A stretch of 12,922 bases of DNA from Chitinophagaceae bacterium (GTDB taxonomy: Bacteria > Bacteroidota > Bacteroidia > Chitinophagales > Chitinophagaceae): NCBI GenBank assembly GCA_003509845.1, contig DOMR01000194.1:1-12922 (forward strand), in the 5' to 3' direction. Each line of letters opens with the position of its first letter. Positions within the stretch are counted from its first letter, which is position 1. Made by a program: the position numbers and the translations under genes. The notes beneath the pieces were generated by a model. The model was not told the origin of the DNA. It worked only from the letters and a program-made list of their open reading frames with translations, and ran no database searches. Below are positions 1 through 7,600 of this stretch, piece after piece.

Positions 1-1148
1 GCTGTCCCTTCATCTAGTTCATCAAACATGGCCACATACAAAGAATGAGCACCAGCAAATTTTGCACCCGCAACTTGTTTCCATAAAAAATCACCTCCAT
101 TTCTTGGAATGTAATTATAAATGGCGGTATTGTTTTTTAAATTACCCCAACTAAATCCGGGAAAAACGATTGGCACATAATCAACTTTATTGACTTTACA
201 CCATTGAATATCTTTTGGCAAAGAATTCAGGGCTACTTTTTCATAATTATTTTGATTGTACCTTCCAACAGCCCAAGGCATAATTATATCACATTTTTTA
301 ATTACCGCATATAAGCTAGTATCATTTTCTGTATCCTTCGTTAAAGTTCTCCAATAGTATGGAACGCCCAACATGATTGAAACTTTTTTAGTGGGCCCTT
401 TTATTTTTTCAATTAAAGTGTCTACATCCGCAATTGTATATTTTCTACCAACCTTAAAACCAACACCCCATAATGCCAATAATGGTTTTTTATTATGTCT
501 CAAATAATTTGGATTTTTGGCATTACTAAAAAGCGAAAATAAGCGCTGCAATTCCTCCCAATCTTGTTGTATATAACCTAAATCTTTACTAGTACAGCCA
601 CTTAAATCATACATAACACAAATTGCCTTATTGTATTTATTCGCAGCTTTTAATGCATTTTTTAGAACTTTATTAAAATGTGCTTTCCCTTTAGGATTTG
701 ATTGTTTTACTTCATTTACAAATCTTTGCATAAAAACCCCATCAATGCCATATTCTTTCATCCATTTAAAATGGAGATCAACCGTTTCTTCATCTATAGG
801 GCTAAATAGTTTTGCATTGTCATCATTGGCAAAAGAAAAAGGAGTATTATACTGTTTTGAGTATTCCTTCATATCAGGCCAGAGATCAACAGAGGTACAA
901 CCAGGGGCAAAACCACCGCAACTTTTCTTTTCATAGTGTCGCCAACCTCTTTCAGCACCGTCACCTTCTGCAGTAAACCAACCTTGGTAACCCGCCATTA
1001 CAAGGTTTTTATACGATTTATAATTACACCCACTTTCATCATATATAACTTCTTTAACAAATAAAGTTTCATTATCATTGACATTGTTAGAATAACCAAT
1101 AAGAACTAAAAAAAAAGTAACAACAGCAATTATTTGTAAGCTTTTCAT
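1..1148 (-). CDS. GH71/99-like glycoside hydrolase, 3' end cut off by the window
   Basis: The start ATG is at 1146-1148. 382 codons are visible and the frame is still open at base 1, so the C-terminus is missing. Residues 1-18 form a secretion signal (MKSLQ then a hydrophobic run ending LVLIG). The position where a lipobox Cys would be expected is Tyr19, so it is predicted to be secreted rather than lipid-anchored. Typical GH71/99-like blocks follow: NLVMAGYQGWF at 48-58, GWRHY at 68-72, an active-site-side strand YGIDGVFMQRF at 133-143, and MFDELDEGT at 374-382. The last block matches the GH99 motif (F/W)NExxEGT, and both glutamates of the GH99 catalytic pair are present (E377, E380). GH99 enzymes are endo-acting on alpha-mannosides; the exact activity here is inferred. 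The gene lies 51 bases behind the GH99-like lipoprotein gene, probably in the same operon. Older annotations call such proteins xylosidase/arabinosidase. Confidence 0.85.
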   Translation of the reverse strand, partial: MKSLQIIAVVTFFLVLIGYSNNVNDNETLFVKEVIYDESGCNYKSYKNLVMAGYQGWFTAEGDGAERGWRHYEKKSCGGFAPGCTSVDLWPDMKEYSKQYNTPFSFANDDNAKLFSPIDEETVDLHFKWMKEYGIDGVFMQRFVNEVKQSNPKGKAHFNKVLKNALKAANKYNKAICVMYDLSGCTSKDLGYIQQDWEELQRLFSLFSNAKNPNYLRHNKKPLLALWGVGFKVGRKYTIADVDTLIEKIKGPTKKVSIMLGVPYYWRTLTKDTENDTSLYAVIKKCDIIMPWAVGRYNQNNYEKVALNSLPKDIQWCKVNKVDYVPIVFPGFSWGNLKNNTAIYNYIPRNGGDFLWKQVAGAKFAGAHSLYVAMFDELDEGT

Positions 1149-1199
1149 AGAAATATATATGGAAGACTTTTAAATCACTGAATACCCTAATTTTTTATG

Positions 1200-2312
1200 C
1201 TATTGTTTCTTAAACTGTTGCTTTGTAATATTCAAATACAAATCGCCATAGGAAACTGAAGACTCCAATTGCATATCCTCATCCCATTTATTCCAAGAAT
1301 CTATTAGTATCAAACGCGTTTTTTGGCTGGCATTCATTTTAGCTACATTACATAATTTTTTATACATAGCGGCTGTATCTGTTCTTGGAAAATTAGGAGT
1401 AATTGCAGATGGTTGTAAAATTTTCCAGTCATATGCAGGTGTGATGTTTGGCACATAATCAATACCCCCCATATTTGCAGAAAAATACTCTTTGGAATAC
1501 TTCCAATTTTGATCCATTGTTTGAGGGAGTAACCACCATCTGTCCCAATCTGTCAATTGTGAACTATAACTCTGATGATATATCGCATCAACACAACCTT
1601 GAAATCTGAAAGGGTATCGAGCAGGGGGAGACCATCTTTCTTGCATTCCGACAATATACAATTCTATACCCAATGCGCTTAACCTACTTCTTAAAGCAGT
1701 ATAAATGTTTATATTATTATTTGAAAAAAGCAAATGAGCATTCATTAAATACAAAAGTGTTTTCCCGTTTACTTTTATATAATTAGTATTATTCATTTGC
1801 GGCACCATTTTAATGATGTCTTGAAAAAATTGTTGCAATTTTACTGCGTCATTTTCAAGAGGAGCAGTGGTTGAAATTGCAAAGGTAGTATTTGAAAAAT
1901 TATATGCTAAAGCAAATTTTAAATTATCTGTATTTACATCTAAAAAAGATTTAACGGTAGATGAATCAGCTCTAAAATTTATTAAGTCCCTGCTTACTGA
2001 CCTGAAAGGAAAAAGAAAATAATCAATTCCGCCTTTTTTAGCTTGTTGAATATGACTAGTCATGATACTAGGTAACACAACACCATTTATCATAGAATAC
2101 TTTCCTACAGAGGGAACCTGAGAAATAGATGTGTTAAAAGTTGTGAAATTATAATAAAATGCACCTACAGTATAATCTGTGGTAACAGGTATTTCTTTAA
2201 TAGTATAGTTTAATATGTTGTCTGCTACAGAAGGCGCATCAACTTTTTTTGTACATGCAGAAAAAATAACAAAACAAGTAATTATAAATATTGAAAATTG
2301 TAATTTTTTCAT
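1200..2312 (-). CDS. GH99-like lipoprotein in the SusE position, altered catalytic pair
   Basis: 370 residues. A lipoprotein signal ends in FSAC with Cys20, so the protein should be anchored in the outer membrane and is possibly surface-exposed. The body reads as a GH99/WbsX-type TIM barrel: VGAFYYNF (49-56), HIQQAKKGGIDYFLFPF (87-103), NYIKVNGKTLLYLMN (177-191), YVPNITPAYDW (286-296) and the C-terminal motif DSWNKWDEDMQLE (338-350). In GH99 relatives this last motif is WNEWxEGxxxE. Here the first catalytic Glu is Lys342 (codon AAA at 1287-1289), while E345 and E350 remain. The protein may therefore be a weak or inactive enzyme that serves as a glycan-binding protein, or it may use a different mechanism. 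The start ATG lies 2 bases after the susD stop (TAATCATG), which implies translational coupling and co-expression. The family call is firm; the function is inferred. Confidence 0.85.
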   Translation of the reverse strand: MKKLQFSIFIITCFVIFSACTKKVDAPSVADNILNYTIKEIPVTTDYTVGAFYYNFTTFNTSISQVPSVGKYSMINGVVLPSIMTSHIQQAKKGGIDYFLFPFRSVSRDLINFRADSSTVKSFLDVNTDNLKFALAYNFSNTTFAISTTAPLENDAVKLQQFFQDIIKMVPQMNNTNYIKVNGKTLLYLMNAHLLFSNNNINIYTALRSRLSALGIELYIVGMQERWSPPARYPFRFQGCVDAIYHQSYSSQLTDWDRWWLLPQTMDQNWKYSKEYFSANMGGIDYVPNITPAYDWKILQPSAITPNFPRTDTAAMYKKLCNVAKMNASQKTRLILIDSWNKWDEDMQLESSVSYGDLYLNITKQQFKKQ

Positions 2313-2314
2313 GA

Positions 2315-4126
2315 TTATGGTTTATAAGTTTTAGTAACGATAACAGAAAATCCTGAAGCTAATCCTGCAGCTCGAACGGATTGTATAGTAGTTCCATACC
2401 ATTTATTCATACCAGATAGATCATAATAAACGCGCTTAGCATTAAAATCAGGTACTTTGTAAGGCACAGCAAACTTTAGATCATTATAAGGGTTAGTCGT
2501 TTCTTCAGTATAGTTTGGAATACCTAAGTGTTTTAGCGCACCATCATATCCAACTGGGTTTAGCGTACTAACCGATGAAGGATAAACTCCACGACCTGGA
2601 ATATCTTGAAATAGTAATGAAGCATAACTAGGATTAGTATGGGGTGATAAATTTAGTACCCTAGTTTGTCGTTGTAAGCACCAGCCATCAAAAGGCTGAT
2701 CGGGAAAATAATTCAACCACAACTGATGATATATTTTATTGATATCTCCAGCAGGAATATCGGCATTTACCAAATGAAGATAATTCCACAAACCAGTACC
2801 TGTAGTGCCAAATTTTACTCCATTTCCCGCTTTATATTTATCCCTTAATGTAGCAGGAATTCCCCAAAAAGCAAAATTGGCATCAATACCAGAGTTATAA
2901 TAATTTTCTGCTGTTTGATTACCACCAAGATTCTGGATTCTTGCTTGTGCCTTTAAAAACTGTGCTTCGGCAAAGCTTAGTACAATAAGTGGTCTTGTAG
3001 GATTGTTTAGGATTTTTAATGAAAACATTGAATATGCACTTACTCCGTTTATCCCCCCATTATTTGCTGAAGCCAATTGTGGATCTACTCCACCTGTCAG
3101 CTGAGGCGTCCATCCTGGTAAAAGCACTTTCGATTTTGCGATTCCGTAGTGTGGCATTGGATAAGTTACTATATACAAAGAATCATTAATGGTGCTTGAA
3201 ACTGTATCTGTAATCCTATACCTATTTGCAAGCTTTACAGAATCGAAATAATAATCAATTCTAGGATCCTTATAAGACCTTAAATACATAAACATCATAT
3301 CCGACATCCTTGGAAAAAAGCTAGTAAAATTCGACCTAATATAAGTTTTATAATAGGGGTTTTCATTACCTATTACATTTTCATAAGCCACTTTTGCGGT
3401 TTCATTTTCCGATCCAATTAAAGCAGCTTCATTGGTCATTACATCTCTGATTTCTGCATCAGCCAAGGCACCGAGATTTCTTCTACATCTTAATGCAATT
3501 TTTAATCGAAGTGTGTTTGCAAATTTTACCCAATTTTGTAATTGCGTGCCTGAATTTCCATATACAACATCATAGGCCAACTTATCTTTTGTGTTATTTA
3601 CATTAATTGTTGTACTGGCTGTTTTTAATATCCCCAATATTTTAATGTAAGCCGAATCTTCTGACTCAAACTTTATTTCAGTGAGATAATTAGTGTTATT
3701 TGCTTCCGTAAGGGGGATTGATCCAAAATATCCCGTTAAGATTGAATATACATAAGCTTTCCAAATTCTTGCAATTTGAACCCTGTTTTTATAAAGCGTA
3801 TCTTTGCCAAATTGCGTTTCAATTTGATTTATATTTTGTAAAATATTTACATAAAAGTTTTGCCAAACTCCTTGATCACCGTTCGCATATCTGCCCACAG
3901 CTGATCCAAAATTGGCAATTTCCCACATATTTACATTAATACCATTATTAAGCCCAGTTGCTCCAACCCAATCTCCAGTTCTTTTAACAGATACAGCAAG
4001 TAAAGCCTCTGGAGTAGCATTGATAAATTGTGTGGGGTCTGTATTTAATTCTTCGAATTTTTTTGTACAAGATGACAAGTTGATTGTAACAAGCAGCACA
4101 AAAATTAAATATATTACCTTATTCAT
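2315..4126 (-). CDS. susD: SusD/RagB family glycan-binding outer-membrane lipoprotein
   Basis: 603 residues. The lipoprotein signal ends LSSC with Cys20, followed by TKKFEELNTDPT, the usual start of the mature protein in the SusD-like_2 branch. Hallmarks of the TPR-type scaffold are visible: ARIWKAYVYSILTGYFGSIP around 119-138, KFANTLRLKIALRCRRN around 201-217, and a C-terminal block IYHQLWLNYFPDQPFDGW near 466-483. SusD proteins sit as a lid on the SusC barrel at the cell surface and deliver oligosaccharides to it. The gene begins 21 bases after susC ends, and the start is preceded by an A-rich stretch (AAAACAAAAAAG) typical of Bacteroidota translation starts in place of a Shine-Dalgarno site. 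The glycan bound cannot be read from the sequence; the neighbours suggest alpha-mannosides. It is somewhat longer than many SusD homologues (about 500-550 residues), with no sign of damage. Confidence 0.93.
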   Translation of the reverse strand: MNKVIYLIFVLLVTINLSSCTKKFEELNTDPTQFINATPEALLAVSVKRTGDWVGATGLNNGINVNMWEIANFGSAVGRYANGDQGVWQNFYVNILQNINQIETQFGKDTLYKNRVQIARIWKAYVYSILTGYFGSIPLTEANNTNYLTEIKFESEDSAYIKILGILKTASTTINVNNTKDKLAYDVVYGNSGTQLQNWVKFANTLRLKIALRCRRNLGALADAEIRDVMTNEAALIGSENETAKVAYENVIGNENPYYKTYIRSNFTSFFPRMSDMMFMYLRSYKDPRIDYYFDSVKLANRYRITDTVSSTINDSLYIVTYPMPHYGIAKSKVLLPGWTPQLTGGVDPQLASANNGGINGVSAYSMFSLKILNNPTRPLIVLSFAEAQFLKAQARIQNLGGNQTAENYYNSGIDANFAFWGIPATLRDKYKAGNGVKFGTTGTGLWNYLHLVNADIPAGDINKIYHQLWLNYFPDQPFDGWCLQRQTRVLNLSPHTNPSYASLLFQDIPGRGVYPSSVSTLNPVGYDGALKHLGIPNYTEETTNPYNDLKFAVPYKVPDFNAKRVYYDLSGMNKWYGTTIQSVRAAGLASGFSVIVTKTYKP

Positions 4127-4147
4127 CTTTTTTGTTTTAATAATTAA

Positions 4148-7100
4148 TTAGAAACTTAATTTAATAGAAGCGCCAAATGTTGCATATGGAAAGGATCCAC
4201 CGGATTCAACCCCCATAGTTGCATTTCCTGCACCTGTTACTGATTCAGGGTCAATGCCAAATGGAGTTTTTTGGTAAATTTGCCAAATATTTCTGCCTGT
4301 GAACGCCACATAAGCACCTTTGACAAAACTCTTTTTACCAAAAACGTTTTTATTGAAGGTATACCCCAAAATTATTTCACTAATTCTAATAGAAGTAGCA
4401 TCAAAAGTATTTCCGGGCACATTACTTATAACGTTGTCACTGGCATATGTGGTTGGATTCATCCAGCCCAAAAATTTATCGCCAACTATTGGATTTCCCT
4501 TGGCATCAGTTAACAAAACACCGCCTGGCCCTGTTCGAGGTATATAAGCATTTGGATACACTGCTCCTTTAACACGGTTTGAATCTAAATAACGAGTCAC
4601 ATTAGAACCAACAGTCTGACCTATATTTCTTCTTTCATTATCATTTTCTCCTAAAATAAAATTGCTTAAGAAAAAGGCATCTCTTCCCACAAGAGAAGTT
4701 AATGTGTTTCCTTGAAATACTGCTCTCCCATATGACTCAGAAAATATTACACCACCCATTTTAACCGTAGCTGTAACCTGAAGATTGAAACCCTTATATG
4801 AAATTGCGTTTGATATTCCCCCAATCCAATCAGGACGTGGACTACCCGTTATTTGATTTGGATTAACGATATCTCTACCGCTTGCAGCAGCAACAAGCGT
4901 AGTATCCCCAATCATATACGGTACACTTCCAAGATGAATACCGAAAGGTTGACCTACCATTGCATTAACCGAAAATGTTGTTAACCTGCTTCCCAATATA
5001 ATTCTACTTACATTCGGCAATATAGAAACTACTTCATTTACGTTTTTAGAAAAATTCAATGCCGATTTCCAAGTAAAATTTTTATTTTTTATAATTGTAG
5101 CATTTGCTGTTAGCTCAAATCCTTTATTTTGAATTTCTCCTGCATTAACTATTCTGTTATTATAACCGGTTTCCGAAGGTGTTTGTATATTAACAATTTG
5201 ATTGATAGTGCTATTGTTATAATAAGTTGCACTAAAGTCAATTGTATTTTTAAATAGCGATAGTTCTAAACCAATTTCTTTTGAAATTTGTTGCTCAGGT
5301 TTTAAATCAGGATTTTTTAATTGATTGGTGTAGGATAATAATGGACTTCCTAAAAACAAGCCTAATGTATTATAAGTATTAATTAATTGGTACGGACTTG
5401 TACTGTTACCAACTCTTGCATAGTTAACCCTTAACTTACCTGATGATATAATATTTTTATTGTTTATAAACTGCGAAAAATTTACGTTGGCGCCGACTCC
5501 CGGGTAAAAGAAAGTATTGTTACTCAAAGGCAAGGTAGATGACCATTCTTGTCTTCCAGAAACATCTAAATATAAAAACTCTTTATATCCGATGGTTGCT
5601 TTTGCATATGCAGACTGTTGCCTTGATCTTGTCAATGATTCTGATGCAGTAGGCACTGAATTAGCATTACCAATACTCGGCATATTCTGAACTAGTAAAG
5701 CACTTATTGATGCAGCCCTAGCTAATATATTTACATCATTTATACTAAATCCTGCCAAAGTTTCTACATTAAAGTCGTTGCCTAATTTTTTTGTATATAA
5801 TGCTAATAACTCATAAAACATATTGTTTTGTCGAGACAAGAAATTAGAGTAGCTACCCAATGGAACCAATCTTCCTCCAAGTTCTTTATGAACATAATTA
5901 TCTACTGTTGCCATGTCCGCCACTACCTGGCCTCTCAATTTTAAACCTTTTGTAATATTTGCAGTAGTTACAATTGCACCATTAATTGCGCTACGGGTAT
6001 CTTCATTTGAATTAGCATAAATAGACCAATATGGGTTTTCCGTATTATTTACTTGATTAGTAATAGGAGAATTACCAAATTCGTCTCTAAATGGAAGAAA
6101 TGCATCTAATCTGGTACTTCGTGCCATATATACATAAGCAGCTAATGGGTTTCCTGGATCTAAATTTTTAATCATTCTGTTTTTTGTGTTCCAATTGGTA
6201 TAATTAACCCTTGCTTCCACCTTAAAAATATTACCTAGATTTCTTGTAGCTGAAATAGAAAGGTTGTGTTTCTTAATAAGGTTAACATTTGGAACAACAT
6301 CATTTCCATTTGTATGCCCATAGGACAACCTAAATGCGGAGTTAGCATCTGACTTACTAATGGATAAATTAGATGAAGTTGTGATACCCGTTTGATATAG
6401 ATCACTCACATTATTAGTTTGTGGAACATATCCTTCTGGTATCGGTACGCCACTGAAAGAATTATATGGCTGACCCAACATAGGTGCACCCCAGCTTTGG
6501 TTGAAACTACCCATGTTAACACCACCGTTATTCCTATTGATGGTATTACCATTGTTCTGGGCCAATCGTGAGCCAGATCCTTCTCCATACACATTTTGGT
6601 AAGCCGGAAAAGCAGTAACCTTATACGCTTGGACACTTTGATTAAAATCAATGCCCAGGGTTCCGTCTCCACCAGTTTTGCCTTTTTTTAAGGTTATCAA
6701 AATAGCTCCATTTGCTGCTTTGGCACCATATAGTGCAGCACCATTAGGACCTTTCAACACTGTGATGGATTCTATATCGTCTGGATTGATATTAGAAATT
6801 GGGTTACCATAATCAAGATTGCCACTTGTTCCAATCGGATTTTCAACAGGTACTCCATCAATAACCATTAACGGCTGATTATTGCCTGAAAATGAATTGT
6901 CGCCACGTAGAGTAATCCTGACGCTAGACCCAGGTTGTCCTGTACCTGTCACTTGCAATCCAGCTACTTTACCAGTTAATCCATTTAAAAAATTCAAATC
7001 CCTTGCTTCTGTTAGTGTTGTAGGATCTACTGTTTGTGATGCATAAGTTATAGATTTTTGTTTTCGAGTAATACCTAATGCAGCTACAACAACTACCTCA

Positions 7101-7408
7101 TCTAATTGCGTTGGATTATTTTTAAGCACTATGTTAATTTCTGAACGACTTTTTACTATAACTTCTTGGCTTTCATATCCTACAAAGGTAAAAACAAGGA
7201 CTCCCTTTTCAACATCCAATACGTTAATCTGATACACGCCGTTTGCTTTTGATACAACCTTATTGCCGGGATTAGACTTTACAGAAATGACAACCCCTCC
7301 CATTGGAATTCCTTGTGCATCAGTTATTGTTCCTTTTATTGGTTTGGATTGTGCATAGGTAAGTGCAGATGTGCCCAATATTAGGAGAACAAAGAATAAT
7401 TTTTTCAT
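4148..7408 (-). CDS. susC: SusC/RagA family TonB-linked outer-membrane transporter
   Basis: 1086 residues. The signal peptide ends TYAQ at residue 20. Then comes a carboxypeptidase-regulatory-like beta-sandwich at about 22-98 (IKGTITDAQGIPMGGVVISV ... VFTFVGYESQEV). A TonB-box-like LDEVVVVA lies at 102-109. The plug domain runs from about 115 to 242 and includes VRITLRGDNSF, PLMVIDGVPV and DIESITVLKGPNGAALYG. A roughly 840-residue barrel follows, ending in the aromatic strand GASIKLSF with a C-terminal Phe. Family members import oligosaccharides into the periplasm using TonB-ExbBD energy, paired with the SusD encoded next. There is no N-terminal STN domain, so this transporter is not expected to signal to an anti-sigma factor. 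That fits control by the separate membrane regulator of this locus. Its 192-base upstream gap holds a promoter candidate and a phased heptamer array. Confidence 0.95.
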   Translation of the reverse strand: MKKLFFVLLILGTSALTYAQSKPIKGTITDAQGIPMGGVVISVKSNPGNKVVSKANGVYQINVLDVEKGVLVFTFVGYESQEVIVKSRSEINIVLKNNPTQLDEVVVVAALGITRKQKSITYASQTVDPTTLTEARDLNFLNGLTGKVAGLQVTGTGQPGSSVRITLRGDNSFSGNNQPLMVIDGVPVENPIGTSGNLDYGNPISNINPDDIESITVLKGPNGAALYGAKAANGAILITLKKGKTGGDGTLGIDFNQSVQAYKVTAFPAYQNVYGEGSGSRLAQNNGNTINRNNGGVNMGSFNQSWGAPMLGQPYNSFSGVPIPEGYVPQTNNVSDLYQTGITTSSNLSISKSDANSAFRLSYGHTNGNDVVPNVNLIKKHNLSISATRNLGNIFKVEARVNYTNWNTKNRMIKNLDPGNPLAAYVYMARSTRLDAFLPFRDEFGNSPITNQVNNTENPYWSIYANSNEDTRSAINGAIVTTANITKGLKLRGQVVADMATVDNYVHKELGGRLVPLGSYSNFLSRQNNMFYELLALYTKKLGNDFNVETLAGFSINDVNILARAASISALLVQNMPSIGNANSVPTASESLTRSRQQSAYAKATIGYKEFLYLDVSGRQEWSSTLPLSNNTFFYPGVGANVNFSQFINNKNIISSGKLRVNYARVGNSTSPYQLINTYNTLGLFLGSPLLSYTNQLKNPDLKPEQQISKEIGLELSLFKNTIDFSATYYNNSTINQIVNIQTPSETGYNNRIVNAGEIQNKGFELTANATIIKNKNFTWKSALNFSKNVNEVVSILPNVSRIILGSRLTTFSVNAMVGQPFGIHLGSVPYMIGDTTLVAAASGRDIVNPNQITGSPRPDWIGGISNAISYKGFNLQVTATVKMGGVIFSESYGRAVFQGNTLTSLVGRDAFFLSNFILGENDNERRNIGQTVGSNVTRYLDSNRVKGAVYPNAYIPRTGPGGVLLTDAKGNPIVGDKFLGWMNPTTYASDNVISNVPGNTFDATSIRISEIILGYTFNKNVFGKKSFVKGAYVAFTGRNIWQIYQKTPFGIDPESVTGAGNATMGVESGGSFPYATFGASIKLSF

Positions 7409-7435
7409 ACAGCAATCAGTTTTATCAATACAATA

Positions 7436-7443
7436 CGAAATTA
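7436..7443 (-). promoter_or_regulatory. Alternative -7 element for susC
   Basis: On the minus strand these bases read TAATTTCG, one mismatch from the Bacteroidota -7 consensus TAnnTTTG. It has no good -33 partner, as expected for an activator-dependent promoter. It lies 9 bases downstream of the phased heptamer array (7453-7495). At the equivalent distance from the second array, the minus strand reads TTACTTAG (9949-9956) in front of the GH92 gene. Transcription would start near 7429, giving a leader of about 20 bases. This is a candidate only, competing with the consensus-like promoter at 7471-7501. Confidence 0.3.
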
Positions 7444-7452
7444 GAGGTGGCG

Positions 7453-7495
7453 ACTTAATAAATGAGTTAACAAACTTATTAATATCTAAATTAAT
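7453..7495 (-). promoter_or_regulatory. Phased heptamer array (putative operator) upstream of susC
   Basis: Four heptamers start exactly 12 bases apart on the plus strand: ACTTAAT (7453), AGTTAAC (7465), TATTAAT (7477) and AATTAAT (7489). All contain TTAA at the same register. The next positions in phase (7441 and 7501) do not fit, so the array has four units. The same arrangement occurs in front of the GH92 gene (9966-10008), and both arrays end with the shared 9-mer AAATTAATG. Tandem heptamers are the usual target of SARP/OmpR-type winged helices, the DNA-binding class of the regulator encoded at 10060-12621. The array ends 44 bases before the susC ATG. The region is AT-rich, so single TTAAT matches mean little; the shared phasing is the evidence. 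Confidence 0.5.
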
Positions 7496-7501
7496 GGTAA
7501 A
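7471..7501 (-). promoter_or_regulatory. Consensus-like Bacteroidota promoter for susC
   Basis: On the minus strand the -7 element is TAAGTTTG (7478-7471), a full match to TAnnTTTG. TTTA (7501-7498) lies 19 bases upstream in the -33 position (consensus TTTG). This would start transcription near 7464, with a leader of about 56 bases before the susC ATG, and would drive susC, susD and the two genes behind it. The -7 element and most of the spacer lie inside the phased heptamer array. If this promoter is the real one, a protein bound to the array should repress it or compete with RNA polymerase. Confidence 0.45.
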
Positions 7502-7547
7502 TTTTTAAGTAAAAAGGTGAAATTAGCATCATATAATTAACAGATTC

Positions 7548-7569
7548 CTTTTAAAAGTCTTAATTAAGA
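7548..7569. repeat. Two adjoining AT-rich palindromes after the GH92 gene
   Basis: CTTTTAAAAG (7548-7557) and TCTTAATTAAGA (7558-7569) are perfect palindromes lying end to end, about 31 bases past the GH92 stop codon. They lack GC-rich stems and a proper T-run, so they make a poor intrinsic terminator. They could be protein-binding sites or chance in AT-rich DNA. I saw no better terminator between GH92 and susC, so partial read-through is possible. Confidence 0.3.
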
Positions 7570-7600
7570 AAGTCATTTTATGGTTTTTAGGTATTCTTTA

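Noticed and set aside
631..936. Plus-strand open frame of 101 codons
   Set aside because: It lies antisense inside the GH71/99-like gene, has no recognisable domain, and is best explained as a shadow of that gene.
4127..4147. Extra TTAAT heptamers in the susC-susD gap as a third operator array
   Set aside because: The matches are not in 12-base phase and fill only a 21-base A/T-rich spacer, so they look like base composition.
6406..6672. Minus-strand open frame of 88 codons within susC in another frame
   Set aside because: It is fully inside the plug/barrel region of susC, whose frame is continuous and domain-complete; its composition has no protein-family signal.
7548..7569. Intrinsic terminator after GH92
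   Set aside because: The palindromes have no GC-rich stem and no clean T-run after them, so I list them only as repeats.
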